Shown here one piece after another: positions 61,175-64,000 of a DNA stretch of 64,000 nucleotides; position 1 is the stretch's first letter; every line of letters begins with the position of its first letter. This DNA comes from Burkholderia sp. L27(2015) (GTDB taxonomy: Bacteria; Pseudomonadota; Gammaproteobacteria; Burkholderiales; Burkholderiaceae). The DNA is taken from contig NZ_LMUX01000021.1 of assembly GCF_009765705.1 (NCBI RefSeq), forward strand, positions 413,606 to 477,605, written 5' to 3'. The position numbers were made by a program, and so were the translations under genes. The notes beneath the pieces were generated by a model. That model made no database searches. It saw only the letters and a list, made by a program, of their open reading frames with translations, and was not told the origin of the DNA.

Positions 61175-61863
61175 TGCCTACGACCATGCGCAAGATCGAT
61201 AAGCGTATCGGTAGCGACATCAAGCTCGCGCGTGCGCTGGTGGCGCGTGCGGCTACGTTGACGCTGCCGTATGAAGCACGATGCAAGAGCCGGCTCGCAG
61301 CTCACCTCGATGATGGCGAAGCGGTGGCGTTGTTGATGCCGCGCGGTACGGTGCTGGCCGAAGGCGATGTCCTGGTCGCCGAGGATGGCGCGTTGATCCG
61401 TGTGGTGGCCGCTCCTGAATCGTTGATGCGCGTGACGGCTTCGAGCGCTGCGGAGTTGATGCGGGCCGCTTATCACCTTGGGAATCGGCATACTCCGGTC
61501 GAACTCGGCGACGGTTATCTGCAGCTTGAAGTGGATACTGTGCTGCGCGATATGCTGCAGGGTATTGGTATGCGTGTCGAAGTGGTGGATGCGCCGTTTC
61601 ATCCGGAGGCTGGCGCGTATGGCGGCGGTCATAAGCATGGCCATGATGAAACGTTTGCTGAGGATTATGCGCTTGCGCAAAAGGTGTATGCCGAGCATGA
61701 CCATGGGCACGCTAAGGGACATGATCATGGGCATGGGCATGAGCACGGACATCAGCACGAGCATGAGCACGCGAAAGCGCATAAGCACGGTCACGAGTCA
61801 GAGCACAAGCATGACGAAAACTGCCAGCACAACCATCCGCACTCACACGATGCAACTGACTGA
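61174..61863 (+). CDS. ureE: Urease nickel metallochaperone UreE with long His-rich tail
   Basis: The 229-residue protein has the UreE peptide-binding domain (about 1-75) and metal-binding domain (about 80-150, with [13 protein letters not shown]). The C-terminal 75 residues are a His-rich tail, with [20 protein letters not shown] and similar runs, about 30 His residues. This is longer than in most homologues and should store nickel. It overlaps the ureF start by 14 bases. Confidence 0.95.
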   Translation: MPTTMRKIDKRIGSDIKLARALVARAATLTLPYEARCKSRLAAHLDDGEAVALLMPRGTVLAEGDVLVAEDGALIRVVAAPESLMRVTASSAAELMRAAYHLGNRHTPVELGDGYLQLEVDTVLRDMLQGIGMRVEVVDAPFHPEAGAYGGGHKHGHDETFAEDYALAQKVYAEHDHGHAKGHDHGHGHEHGHQHEHEHAKAHKHGHESEHKHDENCQHNHPHSHDATD

Positions 61864-62548
61864 ACTGATCGGCTTGCTGCACTTGGCGTCGCCGGCGTTG
61901 CCGATCGGCGGGTTCAGCTATTCGCAGGGATTGGAAGCCGCGGTGGAAACCGGACAGGTGCATGACGGCGAATCCGCGCAGTTGTGGATCGCCGCCGGAC
62001 TCGAAGGCGTGCTCGCTCGCTGCGAACTGCCGTTCATTGCGCAGCAAATGCAGCGCTGGCACGCGCACGCGGCCCACGATGCGGCGGCCGGCCCGGCGCT
62101 CGCCAGTGCCAACGCCTGGTATCTAGCGAGTAGAGAATCAGCCGAGTTGCGGCAGGAAACCGAGCAAATGGGCTGGTCGCTGGCCTCGCTGTGCAATTCG
62201 CTGGAATGGGGCGACGCGGATCAACGCGCCGCGCTAATGACGCTCAAGCCGGTGGCATTGCCGACCGTATTTGCTTTTGTGACTGCCGCGCACGGTGCCG
62301 AGGTGCAAGCCAGCCTGACTGCGTATGCATTCAGTTGGGTTGAAAATCAGGTCGCGGCCGCGCTGAAGGCGGTGCCACTTGGGCAACTGGCCGGCCAACG
62401 CATACTCTACGGATTGCGTGCGCCGATCGCCGCAGCCGCAACAGGCGCCGCCGAGATCGGCCCCGAGCAGCTATCTACGTTCGCGCCTTTGCTGGGCATT
62501 TTATCGGCGCGCCATGAATCGCAATATTCTCGATTGTTCCGCTCTTGA
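61850..62548 (+). CDS. ureF: Urease accessory protein UreF
   Basis: The 232-residue protein starts at ATG 61850 ([20 protein letters not shown]), overlapping ureE by 14 bases. Conserved parts are [14 protein letters not shown] and the C-terminal [12 protein letters not shown]. UreF bridges UreD-urease and UreG during nickel insertion. Longer in-frame starts lie inside ureE and would add a His-rich-tail translation artefact. Confidence 0.95.
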   Translation: MQLTELIGLLHLASPALPIGGFSYSQGLEAAVETGQVHDGESAQLWIAAGLEGVLARCELPFIAQQMQRWHAHAAHDAAAGPALASANAWYLASRESAELRQETEQMGWSLASLCNSLEWGDADQRAALMTLKPVALPTVFAFVTAAHGAEVQASLTAYAFSWVENQVAAALKAVPLGQLAGQRILYGLRAPIAAAATGAAEIGPEQLSTFAPLLGILSARHESQYSRLFRS

Positions 62549-62599
62549 GCCTTGATCGCAACTGACCGCGTCGCTCCACGCACAACTTCATGCACGATT

Positions 62600-62637
62600 C
62601 CACGCTTGATTCCTCGTGTGATCCCACGCTTGATTCC
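62600..62637. repeat. Tandem repeat in the ureF-ureG gap, 24-bp period
   Basis: CCACGCTTGATTCC occurs at 62600-62613 and again at 62624-62637, separated by TCGTGTGATC. The repeat fills most of the 112-bp gap. Confidence 0.75.
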
Positions 62638-62660
62638 ACTAACTCAATTCATTCAACGCC

Positions 62661-63299
62661 ATGACCGCACTCTATCCCGCCCGCACCAAAAGCCTGCCAC
62701 CCCTGCGCGTCGGCATCGGCGGCCCGGTCGGTTCAGGCAAGACCACATTGGTTGAAATGCTCTGCAAAGCATTGCGCGAGCGCTACGATCTGGTGGTCAT
62801 CACCAACGATATCTACACCAAGGAAGACCAGCGCCTGTTGACCGTGGCAGGCGCACTGCCGGCCGAGCGCATCATGGGCGTGGAGACAGGCGGCTGCCCG
62901 CATACGGCGATTCGCGAAGATGCCTCGATCAATCTCGAAGCGGTAGACCGGATGCTGACGCGTTTTCCGAATGCGGACATCGTCTTTATCGAATCGGGCG
63001 GCGACAATCTGGCCGCCACGTTCAGCCCCGAGTTATCGGACCTGACGATCTATGTGATCGACGTGGCGGGCGGAGAAAAAATACCGCGCAAGGGCGGTCC
63101 CGGCATTACCAAATCGGATCTGCTGGTGATCAATAAGGTGGACCTCGCGCCGATGGTGGGCGCGTCGCTCGAGGTGATGGCCGCCGACGCCGCAAAGATG
63201 CGTGGCGTGCGGCCCTTCGTGATGTGCAATACCAAGGCCGGAATTGGCTTGGCCGAAGTGATAGCGTTTATTGAGCGACAGGGCTTGCTTGTGAGTTGA
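62661..63299 (+). CDS. ureG: Urease GTPase UreG
   Basis: The 212-residue SIMIBI GTPase powers nickel delivery to urease. The P-loop is [15 protein letters not shown], the metal-binding Cys-Pro-His is in [15 protein letters not shown], and the G4 motif is VINKVDLAP. It is complete. Its last 32 bases overlap the convergent waaA gene. Confidence 0.97.
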   Translation: MTALYPARTKSLPPLRVGIGGPVGSGKTTLVEMLCKALRERYDLVVITNDIYTKEDQRLLTVAGALPAERIMGVETGGCPHTAIREDASINLEAVDRMLTRFPNADIVFIESGGDNLAATFSPELSDLTIYVIDVAGGEKIPRKGGPGITKSDLLVINKVDLAPMVGASLEVMAADAAKMRGVRPFVMCNTKAGIGLAEVIAFIERQGLLVS

Positions 63300-64000
63300 G
63301 CAAAGCGCCCAACACAGCCACCGTGCGCTGCGTCGCGCCACGGTGGCGCGCGGCGAACGCAGCCGCCGCCTGCCCCATTGCGATGCGGCGCGGCGAGTCG
63401 ACAAACAGATCCTGCACGGCCCGTGCGAGCGCAGCCGCGTCCGCCACGCGCAGTGCCGCGCCACTTTCCAACGCATCGGCGCTCGCCTGCGTGAAATTGA
63501 AGGTATGCGGGCCGAACACCACCGGCACACCAATCGCGCAGGCTTCTATCAGGTTCTGACCACCCAGCGGCAACAGACTTCCACCGATAAACGCGAGATC
63601 GCAAGCCGCGTAATACGCCGGCAACTCTCCCATCGAATCGCCGAGTAACACCTGCACATCGGCGGGTACGTCCCCATCGGGCAGTGCCCCCCATTGAGAA
63701 CGCCGCATGCAGCGAAAACCGTTGCGCTCGACCAGCGCTGCCACCTCAGCAAATCGTTGCGGATGACGCGGCACGAGAATCAGCAAAGCACGCGTCAAAG
63801 TGGGGTGTTCCGCGCCCGCGTCCAGCACCTTCCTGAAGGCGGCCAACACTTCGACCTCCTCCCCTTCGCGCGTGCTGGCCGCGACCCACACGGGCCGCGC
63901 ACCGATAGCCGCGCGCCACAACCGGCCCAATTCGAGCGGTTGCGGTGGCGGCGTGATATCGAACTTTAAATTGCCCAGCACCATCACTTCGCGCGCGCCC
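63268..64000 (-). CDS. waaA: 3-deoxy-D-manno-octulosonic acid (Kdo) transferase, N-terminus outside window
   Basis: The frame stays open to the right edge, so only the C-terminal 243 residues are present. [14 protein letters not shown] marks the junction between the two GT-B lobes. The donor domain follows with [54 protein letters not shown] and [20 protein letters not shown], all standard for WaaA/KdtA, which attaches Kdo to lipid A precursor. The stop lies inside the ureG 3' end. Confidence 0.95.
   Translation of the reverse strand, partial: GAREVMVLGNLKFDITPPPQPLELGRLWRAAIGARPVWVAASTREGEEVEVLAAFRKVLDAGAEHPTLTRALLILVPRHPQRFAEVAALVERNGFRCMRRSQWGALPDGDVPADVQVLLGDSMGELPAYYAACDLAFIGGSLLPLGGQNLIEACAIGVPVVFGPHTFNFTQASADALESGAALRVADAAALARAVQDLFVDSPRRIAMGQAAAAFAARHRGATQRTVAVLGALLNSQASPVAQ

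Overview
The window is GC-rich chromosomal DNA of a betaproteobacterium, almost certainly Burkholderiaceae (Burkholderia sensu lato). The evidence is the hemC-hemDX-hemY-ppa block, the ftsK-lolA-rarA-serS-tRNA-Ser block, nadE-glnB, and ppc beside a complete urease operon followed by waaA. The species cannot be fixed from sequence alone.

Positions 1-23.6 kb are accessory in character. They hold, in order: a truncated SLC13-type anion permease divergent from an AraC regulator; a 2-hydroxyacid dehydrogenase divergent from a YheO-like regulator, an ornithine-cyclodeaminase-family reductase and a threo-3-hydroxyaspartate ammonia-lyase (probably a hydroxyaspartate/imino-acid catabolic unit); a curli operon in the order csgE-csgF-csgG-minor curlin-very long curlin, followed by a GAF/degenerate-GGDEF/EAL protein; a lipoprotein hydrolase; two paralogous AraC regulators flanking two divergent paralogous alpha/beta hydrolases that share a mirrored 74-bp promoter element; katG with an NTF2-like protein and a RidA protein; a chimeric LysR-type protein whose effector domain is replaced by an AT-rich foreign segment; and three small exported proteins. 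The segment ends at tRNA-Ser(CGA), which has a clear promoter and terminator, with integration-scar-like sequence next to it.

Positions 23.8-39.6 kb are mostly housekeeping: serS, rarA, lolA, ftsK, trxB, a Smr protein, a TRIC-type channel, glnB, nadE, a GNAT-like protein and a GIY-YIG protein. A two-gene acetyltransferase/glycosyltransferase cassette on the opposite strand interrupts rarA-lolA.

Positions 39.6-49.2 kb are a second accessory block: a sulfotransferase, a possible small coupled gene, a double methyltransferase, a GT2 glycosyltransferase, an AT-rich CgeB-like glycosyltransferase, CysN-CysC fusion, an N-terminally extended CysD, and a sugar C-methyltransferase. CysD plus CysNC make PAPS, so the set looks like a self-contained glycan sulfation/methylation module. 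This is one of the best candidates here for an undescribed system.

Positions 49.3-64 kb return to core genes: ppa, hemY, hemDX, hemC, ppc, ureDABCEFG and the start-less end of waaA. Across the window many intergenic gaps carry short tandem duplications of unrelated 11-26-bp units, a pattern that ordinary gene annotation does not explain. No insertion sequence, integrase, CRISPR array or rRNA gene was seen.
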